Below are positions 16,584 to 24,556 of a stretch of DNA of 64,000 nucleotides, one piece after another. Position 1 is the stretch's first letter. The number at the start of each line of letters is the position of its first letter. A model generated the notes under the pieces. The model ran no database searches and had not been told where the DNA came from. It worked only from the letters and a program-made list of their open reading frames with translations. Source of the DNA: JANQIO01 sp965601975 (GTDB lineage Bacteria > Pseudomonadota > Gammaproteobacteria > Pseudomonadales > Halieaceae); contig OZ271856.1 of assembly GCA_965601975.1 (NCBI GenBank), positions 4,030,001 to 4,094,000 of the forward strand, written 5' to 3'. The translations under genes were made by a program, and so were the position numbers.

Positions 16584-17240
16584 ATGGATCTGGATGAATA
16601 CAAGCGCATCTACGAAGACTCGGACCGTGCGCCAGGCTGGGAGGCAATCGATGAACGTCTGGCACAGTTCTATCCAGACCAGGAGCCGAAGCACTATGGC
16701 GCGACCCCTCACTACTCGCTGGGCGGCAAGGATCCGATCGATGGGATAAGCATCTACAATTCCCGCGCGGGAGGTATCGAGCACTATCACTTCGTTACAT
16801 ATGGGTTTTCCGAGCTCTACTTTGACGAGGAAGCGTTCGGAGGGCAGTTCAGCAAGTTCGGATTTGAACTGACTTTTCGCCTGGTGCCATACCCGGAAGA
16901 TGAGGACACGCCTCACTGGGCAATGCACATGCTCCAGAACATCGCCCGGTATGTATTCGAAAGCGGGAAGTGGTTCGAGCCCTATCACATCATGCCGGCG
17001 AACGGCCCTATCCGTCAGGATACGGATACGCTGGTTCAAGCGATCTTGTTTGTTCCAGACCCGGAACTTGGGTCTATTCAATCACCTCACGGCCAGGTTG
17101 AATTCCTGCAAGTGTTTGGCATCACGCAGGCTGAGTACGAGAGAACAGGCGGCAAACTCGCGCAAACCGAGGCGCTGGCTTCCCATCATCGCATGGCAAA
17201 TCCTTATTTCCTCACCGATCTAATGCGAAGCGCGGACTGA
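16584..17240 (+). CDS. Suppressor-of-fused (SUFU) domain protein
   Basis: 218 residues from the ATG at 16584. The chain carries the bacterial SUFU-like pattern: DPIDGISIYNSRAGGIEHYH, VTYGFSELYFDE, GFELTFRLV, and a late LQVFGITQAEYE. In animals SUFU is a Hedgehog-pathway inhibitor. Bacterial versions are poorly understood and often occur as possible immunity proteins next to polymorphic toxins. No toxin is seen here; the neighbours are an SDR and a small membrane protein. No signal peptide is present, so it is probably cytoplasmic. Its codon use and GC content look slightly lower than those of neighbouring genes (impression, not measured). Confidence 0.8.
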   Translation: MDLDEYKRIYEDSDRAPGWEAIDERLAQFYPDQEPKHYGATPHYSLGGKDPIDGISIYNSRAGGIEHYHFVTYGFSELYFDEEAFGGQFSKFGFELTFRLVPYPEDEDTPHWAMHMLQNIARYVFESGKWFEPYHIMPANGPIRQDTDTLVQAILFVPDPELGSIQSPHGQVEFLQVFGITQAEYERTGGKLAQTEALASHHRMANPYFLTDLMRSAD

Positions 17241-17268
17241 CGCGGAGACTGGCGAGTAGATCTGGCTT

Positions 17269-17829
17269 ATGACTCTGTTAAATATTCTGGCCGCAGTATT
17301 CACCGCAGGCCTGCCGCTGTTTCTGCTCTCCTTCGCACTGGTGTCCGTTGCGCTGCACCGGGGCTGGATGGCAGGCGAGTCCGTGAAAGACTTGCAGGGT
17401 AGCCTGAAGGCGCTGGGAAAGGCGCATAAGGACAAGCAGGACAGCCGGAGAGTCGATCCCGCCATGGGGAAGTGGTTCAGCTTCGGCGGCGGTTTCTACG
17501 GACTGGTGGCGCTGTACACGTGGCTGCGCATTGAGTGGGACGATGTGGCCGACTTCCTGGGCGAACTGGGCGATGTCGTATTTGATCTTGATCCCGGTTC
17601 ACTGATCGGACTGGGGATTGAGCTGCTGGTCGAGTCTTTCATCAACTTCGGACTCGCCCTGGGCTGGCCAGCCTACTGGCTGGCGCAATGGCACAACCCC
17701 TGGCTCCTGCTGCTTGCGGCCTATGGCGGCTATTGGCTGGGTTTCAAGGCGGCACAGTATGCCTGGCAGCGGGGCTGGGTGAGTGGCGCTATCGATCGCG
17801 CTGTCGCGTTGGTTCGGCGCGGGGACTGA
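17269..17829 (+). CDS. Small membrane protein of unknown function
   Basis: 186 residues; family not recognised. The first helix is LLNILAAVFTAGLPLFLLSF (residues 3-22), a second hydrophobic stretch is FSFGGGFYGLVALYTWLRI (about 69-87), and a third membrane region runs from about 120 to 165 (INFGLALGWPAYWLAQW, LLLLAAYGGYWLGF). Two segments resemble a short lysine-rich cytoplasmic loop (KALGKAHKDKQDSRR). It starts 28 bp after the SUFU-domain gene and may be its partner. The repeat block begins 15 bp after its stop. Confidence 0.65.
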   Translation: MTLLNILAAVFTAGLPLFLLSFALVSVALHRGWMAGESVKDLQGSLKALGKAHKDKQDSRRVDPAMGKWFSFGGGFYGLVALYTWLRIEWDDVADFLGELGDVVFDLDPGSLIGLGIELLVESFINFGLALGWPAYWLAQWHNPWLLLLAAYGGYWLGFKAAQYAWQRGWVSGAIDRAVALVRRGD

Positions 17830-17843
17830 AAGTTGAGAGAGAA

Positions 17844-18029
17844 GATCAAGGGGTCAGACTCCTTGAAGATCAAGGGGTCAGACTCCTTGATCCCTCGGAC
17901 GCTCCACGTGGAGTGTGCAAGTAACCTGCGTAGACGGCTCACGGGAGATCAAGGGGTCAGACTCCTTGATCCCTTGGACGCTCCACGTGGAGTGTGCAAG
18001 TAACCTGCGTAGACGGCTCACGTGAGCCG
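17844..18029. repeat. 79-bp direct repeat built from palindromes
   Basis: The unit GATCAAGGGGTCAGACTCCT... runs 17868-17943 and again 17947-18022 with one visible mismatch (period 79). A partial copy of its first 23 bases lies at 17844-17866. Each full unit holds a near-palindrome with GATCAAGG/CCTTGATC arms and the perfect palindrome CTCCACGTGGAG (17902-17913 and 17981-17992). The second copy ends in another perfect palindrome, CGGCTCACGTGAGCCG (18014-18029). The structure resembles REP/BIME or small mobilised palindromic elements. No transposase is in the window. Confidence 0.85.
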
Positions 18030-18037
18030 CGTGATGG

Positions 18038-18122
18038 ATCCCCGCCTTCGCGGGGATGACGGGGCACGCGGGATGACGGGGCACGCGGGATGACGGGGTA
18101 CGCGGGGTGACGGGGCACGCGG
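18038..18122. repeat. REP-like hairpin with four 17-bp tandem copies
   Basis: ATCCCCGC (18038-18045), loop CTTC, GCGGGGAT (18050-18057) is the common proteobacterial palindromic element with the ...CCCGCCTTCGCGGG... core. It is followed by four tandem copies with a 17-bp period starting at 18055, 18072, 18089 and 18106 (consensus GATGACGGGGCACGCGG; the fourth has GG for GA, the third has TA for CA). Amplification of one hairpin arm and its flank is the likely origin. Confidence 0.8.
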
Positions 18123-18195
18123 GGAGGGCCTGCCCCTCTTTTCGGGTATGACGGGGCCTCGCGGGGAGGGCCTGCCCCTCTTTTCGGGTATGACG
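18119..18195. repeat. 35-bp direct repeat, two copies
   Basis: The unit beginning GCGGGGAGGGCCTGCCCCTC occurs at 18119-18153 and 18161-18195 (period 42). The copies are identical by eye, with a 7-bp spacer. Inside each, GGGC/GCCC arms allow a short hairpin. The second copy ends 9 bp before the FHA gene's stop codon. Confidence 0.8.
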
Positions 18196-18204
18196 ACCCG
18201 GACG

Positions 18205-18558
18205 TCAGGTCTGCAGGATGTGGGCGGTTCCTTCCAGGTTGGACTGGGCTTCGTCGACGAATTTGAACTTGTTCCAGCCCACGCGGATGACGTCGTTGGG
18301 GGCCAGCAGGCGGCGTTGGGCGACCTGCTCGTCGTTGACGAAGGTGCCGTTGGTGCTGCCGAGATCCTCCACCGACACCTCCAGGATGCCTTCCAGGTAT
18401 TCGCTGCTGGCGATGTGGATATTCGCGTGGCGCGAGCTGATCGTTGCGTCGTCGATCTGGATATCGGAATCGGGGTGACGGCCGATCAACAGCGTTCCGG
18501 GCTTGAGTTCGATCTTGTTCACGACCACGTCGTCAACCAGTTGAGCTAGTTGGGGCAT
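18205..18558 (-). CDS. FHA-domain protein
   Basis: 117 residues, little more than one forkhead-associated domain. The phosphothreonine-binding pattern is clear: LLIGRHPDSDIQIDDATISS, then RHANIHI, and LGSTNGTFVNDEQV. FHA domains bind phosphothreonine made by Ser/Thr kinases. The kinase and its phosphatase are directly upstream on the same strand, 13 bp from the phosphatase gene, so this is probably a reader or substrate of that kinase. It has no signal peptide or membrane helix. Confidence 0.93.
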   Translation of the reverse strand: MPQLAQLVDDVVVNKIELKPGTLLIGRHPDSDIQIDDATISSRHANIHIASSEYLEGILEVSVEDLGSTNGTFVNDEQVAQRRLLAPNDVIRVGWNKFKFVDEAQSNLEGTAHILQT

Positions 18559-18571
18559 GCTAGTCTCCTGT

Positions 18572-19321
18572 TCAATCCATTAGTCGGGCAACGACCAGCG
18601 AGGCGTTGTCCGTGGTTCCTCTTGCGACGCACTCTTCCAGAAGCGTCGTGACAGTTTCTTCAAGGTCCAGGTCCCGCTCCAGTACCGCCGCGATGTCTTC
18701 ATCGCTGAGCACCTGGAACAGGCCGTCCGAGCAGATCAGGTAGCCATCGCCGGCTTTGGCATCGAGACACTGGTGGCAGATTTCGGCCTCCAGCTCGATA
18801 CCCAGCGCGCGGGTCAGCACATTGCTGTAGGGATGGGACGCCAGGTCGCTGGCGGACAGCGCCTTTTCCTTCACCATCTGCTGGGCCAGGTTGTGGTCTT
18901 CCGTGAGCTGCTTGAGCTTTCCCTTGCGAAAGCGGTAGCAGCGGGAGTCGCCGATGTGCACGAGCGACAGGTGCTCATCCTGCAGCACGGCCGCGGTGAG
19001 CGTGGTACCCATCTTGGCATGAATGGGCTCCTCGCTGCGGCGCTGGAAAATGCGTTCATTGGCCTGCTGCGCGGAAAACTGCAGCGCCTGGTCCAGCTCG
19101 GCCGTGCTGGCCGGGGGCGCTTCCTTGAGCAACTCCAGAGGCCGCCCTTCTATCGATTCGATGGCAAGCGCGCTGGCGATGTCGCCGCCCTTGTAGCCCC
19201 CCATGCCGTCCGCCACCGCGATCAGGGCCGCCTGGCTCTCGTTGAACGTGTGGCAGGCGATGCTGTCCTGGTTGGAGTCGCGCTGTCCGATAACCGATGA
19301 TCCGTAGCAGTGAATAGCCAT
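18572..19321 (-). CDS. PP2C-family Ser/Thr protein phosphatase
   Basis: 249 residues with the PP2C metal-binding motifs in order: VADGMGGYKGGDIAS at about 37, LVHIGDSRCYRFRKG near 118, YLICSDGLFQVLSDED near 194, and GTTDNASLVV near the end. This is the usual length of a stand-alone bacterial PP2C such as Stp or PppA. It should reverse phosphorylation by the kinase encoded 2 bp upstream. A kinase, phosphatase and FHA trio is known from type VI secretion clusters, but no T6SS gene is in the window. Confidence 0.93.
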   Translation of the reverse strand: MAIHCYGSSVIGQRDSNQDSIACHTFNESQAALIAVADGMGGYKGGDIASALAIESIEGRPLELLKEAPPASTAELDQALQFSAQQANERIFQRRSEEPIHAKMGTTLTAAVLQDEHLSLVHIGDSRCYRFRKGKLKQLTEDHNLAQQMVKEKALSASDLASHPYSNVLTRALGIELEAEICHQCLDAKAGDGYLICSDGLFQVLSDEDIAAVLERDLDLEETVTTLLEECVARGTTDNASLVVARLMD

Positions 19322-19323
19322 AG

Positions 19324-20952
19324 TCAGGCACTCAGCTTGAAGTCGTGTTGCATGCGCTTGCGAACTTCTGCGGCCATTTCACCTGCGTCGGCGAAGCGCT
19401 TGTTGGGGTCCCGGTTCATCGCCTTGTTGACGATTCTCACAGCGCTGCTCGGAAGGTCGGAGCGAAGGCTGCGCACGCTCTTGTACTTGGAATTGACGAT
19501 CTGGTAGGCGACGTTGGCCACGTTTTCACCATTGAAGGGAACATGCCCCGTCAACAGTTGGTAGAAGGTCACACCCAGGCTGTAGATATCCGTCGCACCG
19601 GTCGCCTTCTCGCCCTTGAGCAGCTCCGGTGACAGGTAGATCGGGCTGCCCAGTATCTCGCCGGTGCGGGTGTTGGAGCTGTCCACGATACGCGCGATAC
19701 CGAAGTCCGTGACCTTCAGCTGCTCGGTGTCGGGGTTGAATATCAGGTTGCTGGGCTTGATGTCCCGGTGAATTACGTTCTGCTTGTGCGCGTAATCCAG
19801 CGCGTCGGCCACTTCCGCGATGATCTGGTAGACGGTGGCCACGGGCAGCAGGTTGCTGGGATGACAGTGGCGGTTCAGGGCCTCGCCCTCGGCGTAGTCC
19901 ATGGCGATATAGGACAGGTCGGACTCTTCCCCCACATCATAGACGGTGACGATGTTGGGGTGATTGAGCCGGCCGGCGGCTTCTGCCTCCCGGTAGAAGC
20001 GCGCCTTCAGGTCATCGATCATAGCGTCGTCATATTGCGAGTACGCCAGTGTCTTGATGGCCACGCGGCGGCTGATCTTCGGGTCGTAGCCCAGGTAGAC
20101 CACACCCATGGCACCGCGACCCAGCTCGCGCTCCACCTGGTAGCGTCCCAGAACCGGCATGCTCACCAGGGGTGTGCTCATGGCAACCGTCTTGCCGAGC
20201 CCGTCCTCGGCGATGGCTTTCGGTTGCGCCAGGTCGCGCAGCTGCTTGAGGCGCCCCTTCACATCCTTGTAGTCGCGCTGTCGCTGCTGGAGCAGTTCAA
20301 AGGTGTTGATAGCGGCCTTGTACTGGCGCTTCGATTCCTGCTTCAGCGCCACCTCGTAGTAGGTCTCCAGGGTAGCTCCCGTGGTGAGGCAATTGGCAAG
20401 GACGCGCAATGTGTCGTCGATGCGGTTCTGGCCCAGGTACTCGCCCGCCAGTTCGCTGTGGGCGCGGTGGGAAATCATGACCAGCTCGCGCCAGCGGGTC
20501 CGCTGGGAGGTCCACAGCGCCATGATCACGTAGCTGACCAGTGCCCCACAGATGAGGTATTCGATCGGAAGCCAGCTTCCGGCCACTACCTGCACACCCA
20601 CCTGCATGCTTACCAGGACAACCAGGGCAAACGCCGTGAGCAGCGCCGCCACGATGGCTGGCAGTCTCGGCTGCAGGAACATGGCGTAAAGAACGACGAT
20701 GGCGAGCACCACGCGCTCGTCCCAGTACTGGTACCAGCGGGGAGCGTCTGTACCTTCAGCACCGATAAATGCCGGGATCACGTAGGGATTCGCCAGGTCG
20801 GCATCGACCAGCAGGGCCAGGGAACGCAGCCCATCGGAAATCCAGGGCACAGGCGGCAGAGACCCGTACATGCCGATGACGACAGCGGCAGATACGAGCA
20901 GCAGGGTTTTCCAGCTGATCAGCTGCACCAGGGCAGCCTGAAGTCGCTCCAC
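19324..20952 (-). CDS. Membrane-anchored Ser/Thr protein kinase
   Basis: 542 residues from a GTG at 20952; the nearby ATG at 20966 is out of frame. The N-terminal half is a membrane region: a helix at about 14-31, then two or three helices at 81-147. Residues 155-245 are a helical, TPR-like stretch (EYYEVALKQESKRQYKAAI-type). The kinase domain begins at about 268: glycine loop LGRGAMGVVYLG, Lys300 in VAIKTLAY, HRDIKPSNLIF, and DFGIARIVDSSNT. Usual bacterial PknB-type kinases have the kinase at the N-terminus; here it is C-terminal. It is the first gene of an operon with PP2C and FHA genes. Confidence 0.92.
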   Translation of the reverse strand: MERLQAALVQLISWKTLLLVSAAVVIGMYGSLPPVPWISDGLRSLALLVDADLANPYVIPAFIGAEGTDAPRWYQYWDERVVLAIVVLYAMFLQPRLPAIVAALLTAFALVVLVSMQVGVQVVAGSWLPIEYLICGALVSYVIMALWTSQRTRWRELVMISHRAHSELAGEYLGQNRIDDTLRVLANCLTTGATLETYYEVALKQESKRQYKAAINTFELLQQRQRDYKDVKGRLKQLRDLAQPKAIAEDGLGKTVAMSTPLVSMPVLGRYQVERELGRGAMGVVYLGYDPKISRRVAIKTLAYSQYDDAMIDDLKARFYREAEAAGRLNHPNIVTVYDVGEESDLSYIAMDYAEGEALNRHCHPSNLLPVATVYQIIAEVADALDYAHKQNVIHRDIKPSNLIFNPDTEQLKVTDFGIARIVDSSNTRTGEILGSPIYLSPELLKGEKATGATDIYSLGVTFYQLLTGHVPFNGENVANVAYQIVNSKYKSVRSLRSDLPSSAVRIVNKAMNRDPNKRFADAGEMAAEVRKRMQHDFKLSA

Positions 20953-21120
20953 CAGCCCACGCTCATTAGGAATTATCGCTTCACTATACCGCGCGGCAGC
21001 CTATCCCTGATTTTGGGGTTGTAAAACTGTGACTATCGGCGCAAAACGATGCAGTCAGGTATTCCCTGGTCGCGCTGAAGATGCCAGGTACTGCAGGAAC
21101 AATTGGCTACCCGACCCTGT

Positions 21121-22137
21121 TCAGTCAGCTGGGGAACGGTCGGAACACTCGCTGAGTTCACAAACCAGCTCAGCGGCGGGCTTCAACGAACTGATCTCCC
21201 GAACGCACTCCCCCGCATAGAGTGCCACGACCTCCAACAGCGCCTCATCCATTTCAAGTTCAAGCGATGAAGGCGTATAGAGCGGTAGGCTCAGAGTCTG
21301 ACTTTCGATCATTTTCCGTGTCGCTGCTTCCGATGAAGCAACTCTGGAAAGGGCCCGCAGCACCAAATGCAGGGGGCGGAGCCAGGCGGGCTCGCGGCCG
21401 TCAGGGCTACACCACTTCGATACTGCCTTGTTTGGAACCACGCGATGAGGGTCGCGCCAGCCCACTCCAAAAAGGTGGGTAAGCACGGTGTCCGTCGCCG
21501 ACAGTAACCTGGCCTTGTAGGCGGGGTGCGCGCAAGATTCTGGCGTTGCAAGGAAGCGGGTCCCACTGGCGACCGCATCTGCGCCCAATGCACGAACGGC
21601 ATCCGCGCTGGCACGGTTGTGTACGCCGCCTGCACCCGCAATAAGACGGGCCGGAAAGTCGTCCTTGATTCGTGAGAGCATCGCCTGCAGGCGTTCGGTG
21701 CTACGGACATGACCACCAGCCTCGCTACCCTGGACAATCAGACCATCTGCACCACCATTGATGGCTCGATGTGACTCTTCAAGACTGCCAACCTGAAACA
21801 GTACATATGAGCCGTTATCTTTCAGCGCATCCACAATCTCCTGGCTGTATCCAAAAAAAAGCGAGACTACTGGCACCTTATGCCGAAGGCAGCTTTCAAC
21901 ATGTGCCTTGCCGATAAGGGGAAGCAGCAGGTTTACTGCGTAAGTTCTCCCGTCGAGCTCTTCCCTGATTTGCGAGATCTCGGCATCAAATAGCTGCGGC
22001 GGGAGATAGCCTAGAGAGCCCAGCCCGCCAGCCTTGGCTACTGCGGTAACCAGCTCCGAGCGAGAGACACCTCCCATCGCGGCCTGAATTACCGGTCTCT
22101 CGATGGAAAGCATGTCGCGAACGTCGACGGATGTCAT
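21121..22137 (-). CDS. Nitronate monooxygenase-like flavoprotein
   Basis: 338 residues with a TIM-barrel FMN-binding pattern: RPVIQAAMGGVSRSELV at the start, KAGGLGSLGYLP, GADGLIVQGSEAGGHVR near 130 (a catalytic His region), and ALGADAVASGTRFLATPES. This is the 2-nitropropane dioxygenase/NMO family, which oxidises nitronates; many members are mis-annotated enoyl reductases or have other roles. Its ATG overlaps the transporter stop (ATGA), making it the last gene of a four-gene operon. The C-terminus (SDRSPAD) extends further than in compact family members. Confidence 0.85.
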   Translation of the reverse strand: MTSVDVRDMLSIERPVIQAAMGGVSRSELVTAVAKAGGLGSLGYLPPQLFDAEISQIREELDGRTYAVNLLLPLIGKAHVESCLRHKVPVVSLFFGYSQEIVDALKDNGSYVLFQVGSLEESHRAINGGADGLIVQGSEAGGHVRSTERLQAMLSRIKDDFPARLIAGAGGVHNRASADAVRALGADAVASGTRFLATPESCAHPAYKARLLSATDTVLTHLFGVGWRDPHRVVPNKAVSKWCSPDGREPAWLRPLHLVLRALSRVASSEAATRKMIESQTLSLPLYTPSSLELEMDEALLEVVALYAGECVREISSLKPAAELVCELSECSDRSPAD

Positions 22138-23516
22138 ACCAGGCGCCAGTAGCAGACCGTAGCAACTATCAGCACACCCATCAGGTTGAGCACAAAGCCC
22201 TCACGGGCCATGCGATCGACGGCGATTCGTCCGCTTCCATAGACCACGGTGTTGGGGGCGGTGGCCACGGGCAACATGAAGGCACAGCTCGCAGTCATTG
22301 CTGCGGGCACCATCAGGACCTCCGGCGGGATGCCCGCCGCGATGCCCGCCGCCGCCAGGATCGGCATCAGCAAGGTGGTGGAGGCGACATTGCTGGTGGT
22401 CTCAGTGAGGAAAGTCACCACCAGGCAGATGATGCCGACCAGGGCCCACAGGGGCAGGTAACTCAGCGAGGCCAGCCAGTCGCCCAGCAGCTGGCTGAGG
22501 CCGGAGCTGACAAAACCCTTCGCCAGGCAGATGCCGCCGGAAAACAGGAGCAGCACTCCCCAGGGTATGGTCACCGCCTGCTCCCAGGTCAGCAGCCGTT
22601 CGCCCTTGCCGTTGGGGATGACGAACATCAGCACCACCGCGAGCATCGCCACCGAGGCGTCGTTGGCGCCGGGCAGGCCAAACCACTCACGCCAGCCGCC
22701 GAATGGCTCCGTGCGGGTTATCCAGGCCAGCGCCGTCAGGGCGAACACAAACATCACCCGCTTCTCTTCCGCCCGCCAGTGCCCGGGGTCAGGCAGGTCG
22801 ACGCCGCTGCTCCCGTGAAGGTTCCGCGTCAGCCAGAGTCCGATCACTGGCACCAGCAGCACCACCACCGGCAGGCCCCAGCTCATCCACTGGGTGAAGG
22901 AGACCTCGTTTCCGGTGTTGTCCGTGTAGACCTGCATGAATACCAGGTTGGGCGGCGTACCAATGGGCGTGGCGATCCCCCCGACGCTGGCGGCATAGGC
23001 CATACCCAGCAGCAGCGGTACGGCCAGGGTCTGGCCCCGGGCCTTTTCGAGAATCGCCATGGCCACCGGGAACAGCATCAGGGTGGTGGCCGTGTTGGAA
23101 ATCCACATGCTCAGGGTCGCGGCCGCCGCCATGAATCCGAACACCAGGCGCCGGTCGCTGGTGCTGCCGAACAGCCGCATCATGTTGAGGGCCACCCGGC
23201 GGTGTGCCCCCGAATGCTCCATCGCGCGGGACAGGATGAATCCACCCAATAGCAGCAGTATCAGCGGACTGCCGTACGCCGCCCCCACCTGCGCCGGGGT
23301 CAGAACGCCCGCCAGCGGCAGGATCGCCAGCGGCAGCAGCGAGGTTACGGGGATCGGCACCGGCTCGAATATCCACCAGACCACGCACCACGCCGCGACC
23401 AGGGCGGTCACCGCAATGGCCCCGGAGTAGTCCGCGGCCAGCAGCAACAGGGCCACCAGACCCGCCAGCAGGGGGCCCGCAATCATGGCCAGGGCGCGTA
23501 CCGGTCCGGTGGTCAT
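22134..23516 (-). CDS. SLC13/DASS-family anion:Na+ symporter
   Basis: 460 residues with about 11 hydrophobic helices. Family features include IPVTSLLPLAILPLAGVL, LLLLGGFILSRAMEHSG, SNTATTLMLFPVAMA (the SNT motif of the first substrate-binding hairpin) and TETTSNVASTTLLMPI (the second, SNVA). These bind Na+ and di- or tricarboxylates or sulphate. The protein should import an organic anion across the inner membrane. It overlaps both neighbours by 4 bp, so the operon (SDR, beta-propeller, this, NMO) is translationally coupled. Confidence 0.9.
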   Translation of the reverse strand: MTTGPVRALAMIAGPLLAGLVALLLLAADYSGAIAVTALVAAWCVVWWIFEPVPIPVTSLLPLAILPLAGVLTPAQVGAAYGSPLILLLLGGFILSRAMEHSGAHRRVALNMMRLFGSTSDRRLVFGFMAAAATLSMWISNTATTLMLFPVAMAILEKARGQTLAVPLLLGMAYAASVGGIATPIGTPPNLVFMQVYTDNTGNEVSFTQWMSWGLPVVVLLVPVIGLWLTRNLHGSSGVDLPDPGHWRAEEKRVMFVFALTALAWITRTEPFGGWREWFGLPGANDASVAMLAVVLMFVIPNGKGERLLTWEQAVTIPWGVLLLFSGGICLAKGFVSSGLSQLLGDWLASLSYLPLWALVGIICLVVTFLTETTSNVASTTLLMPILAAAGIAAGIPPEVLMVPAAMTASCAFMLPVATAPNTVVYGSGRIAVDRMAREGFVLNLMGVLIVATVCYWRLV

Positions 23517-24556
23517 CTATCCAGGGTCAGCGGAAACTTGATGATGCGATCACCGGCGAAGGAACCGATGTAGAGATGGCCGGCGGCCTCTACCGCGACG
23601 GTGCCACCGCCCATCGGCGCACCCTCGCGTTCCAGCAACACCCTCTGGGCACCGGTATCCGGGTCGAGTGCGAGAATTCGGAAGCGCATGTCGACCGGGG
23701 CGTTCTCGCCGCCGGACATCCCGTCCAGCAGTGCGGCCAGGCTGTCGTCGTGACTGGCCAACAGCAGCTGGCCGCGCAGGTCCCAGGCCGAGTTGTCCGG
23801 CCGCAATACGCTTTCCCGCCACAGGGGTTCGCCACCGTCCAGGCGGAACTTGCTCACTTCGTTCCCAAAGTAGGCGTTCAGGTAGAAATGCTGGTCATCC
23901 GGGTCCAGCGCGATGCCATTGGCAAATTGCACCTCCGTGCCGGGCACCGTCTCGAAGCCGGATCCAGGCCGCCAGCGGTCTACACGGCCCGACCTGTCAC
24001 CAAACACCGCCTTGAAAGAGCCCCACATCGGCGCATCGCGGGACACCATGTGGGTAACGAGGAAGCCGCCGTCCGGCAGGCCGACGACATCGTTGAAGTA
24101 CTGGTCTCCGGTGGCCTCCACGCAGCCACGCCAGATCGCCGCCGGCAGGCCCTCGACAATTTCCAGCAGCTCGAAATACTCCACCGACTCACGGCCGCCG
24201 TGGTTGACCACCAGTACCTGGGTGCGACCGTCTTTACGTTGGCGCAGATGAATTCCATGGGCCTCGATCTGCTCGCCGGGACCCGCCTGGCAGCTGGGGT
24301 CACCCCAGCCGGGTTCGGGTGCCTCGGCGCCCCAGGGATACAGGCCGCGTACCTCATCGTCGCGCGTATCCAGCAGCCACAGGCCCTCGCCGGGCAGCAG
24401 CTGGCTGAAGACCAAAAAGGGGCTGTCCGGCACCCGTTCGATGTCCTCGGGTTTTTGCAGCCCGCAGATGGAGGTGATGCCGTCGACCGGATCGCAGTCG
24501 TCGGCAAACGCCTGCGGCGCCAGGATCAGGGCGGCAAGCAGCCAGACGTACCTCAC
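23513..24556 (-). CDS. Secreted beta-propeller (SMP-30/arylesterase-like)
   Basis: 347 residues. The GTG at 24556 overlaps the SDR stop (GTGA) and gives a good signal peptide (MRYVWLLAALILAPQAFA). A TTG nine bases earlier is a less likely start. Repeated strands with motifs such as YFNDVVGLPDGGFLVTH, VQFANGIALDPDDQHFYLNA and WDLRGQLLLASHDD match the calcium-dependent six-bladed propeller of SMP-30/gluconolactonase/paraoxonase relatives. It is probably a periplasmic lactonase or esterase; the reaction is unproven. Its place before an anion transporter suggests it releases an acid that is then imported. Confidence 0.65.
   Translation of the reverse strand: MRYVWLLAALILAPQAFADDCDPVDGITSICGLQKPEDIERVPDSPFLVFSQLLPGEGLWLLDTRDDEVRGLYPWGAEAPEPGWGDPSCQAGPGEQIEAHGIHLRQRKDGRTQVLVVNHGGRESVEYFELLEIVEGLPAAIWRGCVEATGDQYFNDVVGLPDGGFLVTHMVSRDAPMWGSFKAVFGDRSGRVDRWRPGSGFETVPGTEVQFANGIALDPDDQHFYLNAYFGNEVSKFRLDGGEPLWRESVLRPDNSAWDLRGQLLLASHDDSLAALLDGMSGGENAPVDMRFRILALDPDTGAQRVLLEREGAPMGGGTVAVEAAGHLYIGSFAGDRIIKFPLTLDR

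Larger units (their letters stand above)
17830..18204. other. Gene-free 375-bp repeat region
   Basis: There is no credible gene here. The short frames on the minus strand contain the peptide VIPAKAGIH, a well-known false translation of a widespread proteobacterial palindrome. The space is almost fully occupied by three repeat families listed separately: a 79-bp direct repeat with palindromes, a REP-like hairpin with 17-bp tandem copies, and a 35-bp direct repeat. It separates the SUFU/membrane pair from the convergent FHA-protein gene. Confidence 0.85.

Noticed and set aside
17730..18084. Small minus-strand frames over the repeat block
   Set aside because: They include the peptide VIPAKAGIH, a classic false translation of a common palindromic repeat; two frames are near-copies of each other, following the 79-bp DNA repeat.
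17844..18195. CRISPR array
   Set aside because: The repeats differ in unit and spacing, there are no unique spacers of uniform size, and no cas gene is seen.
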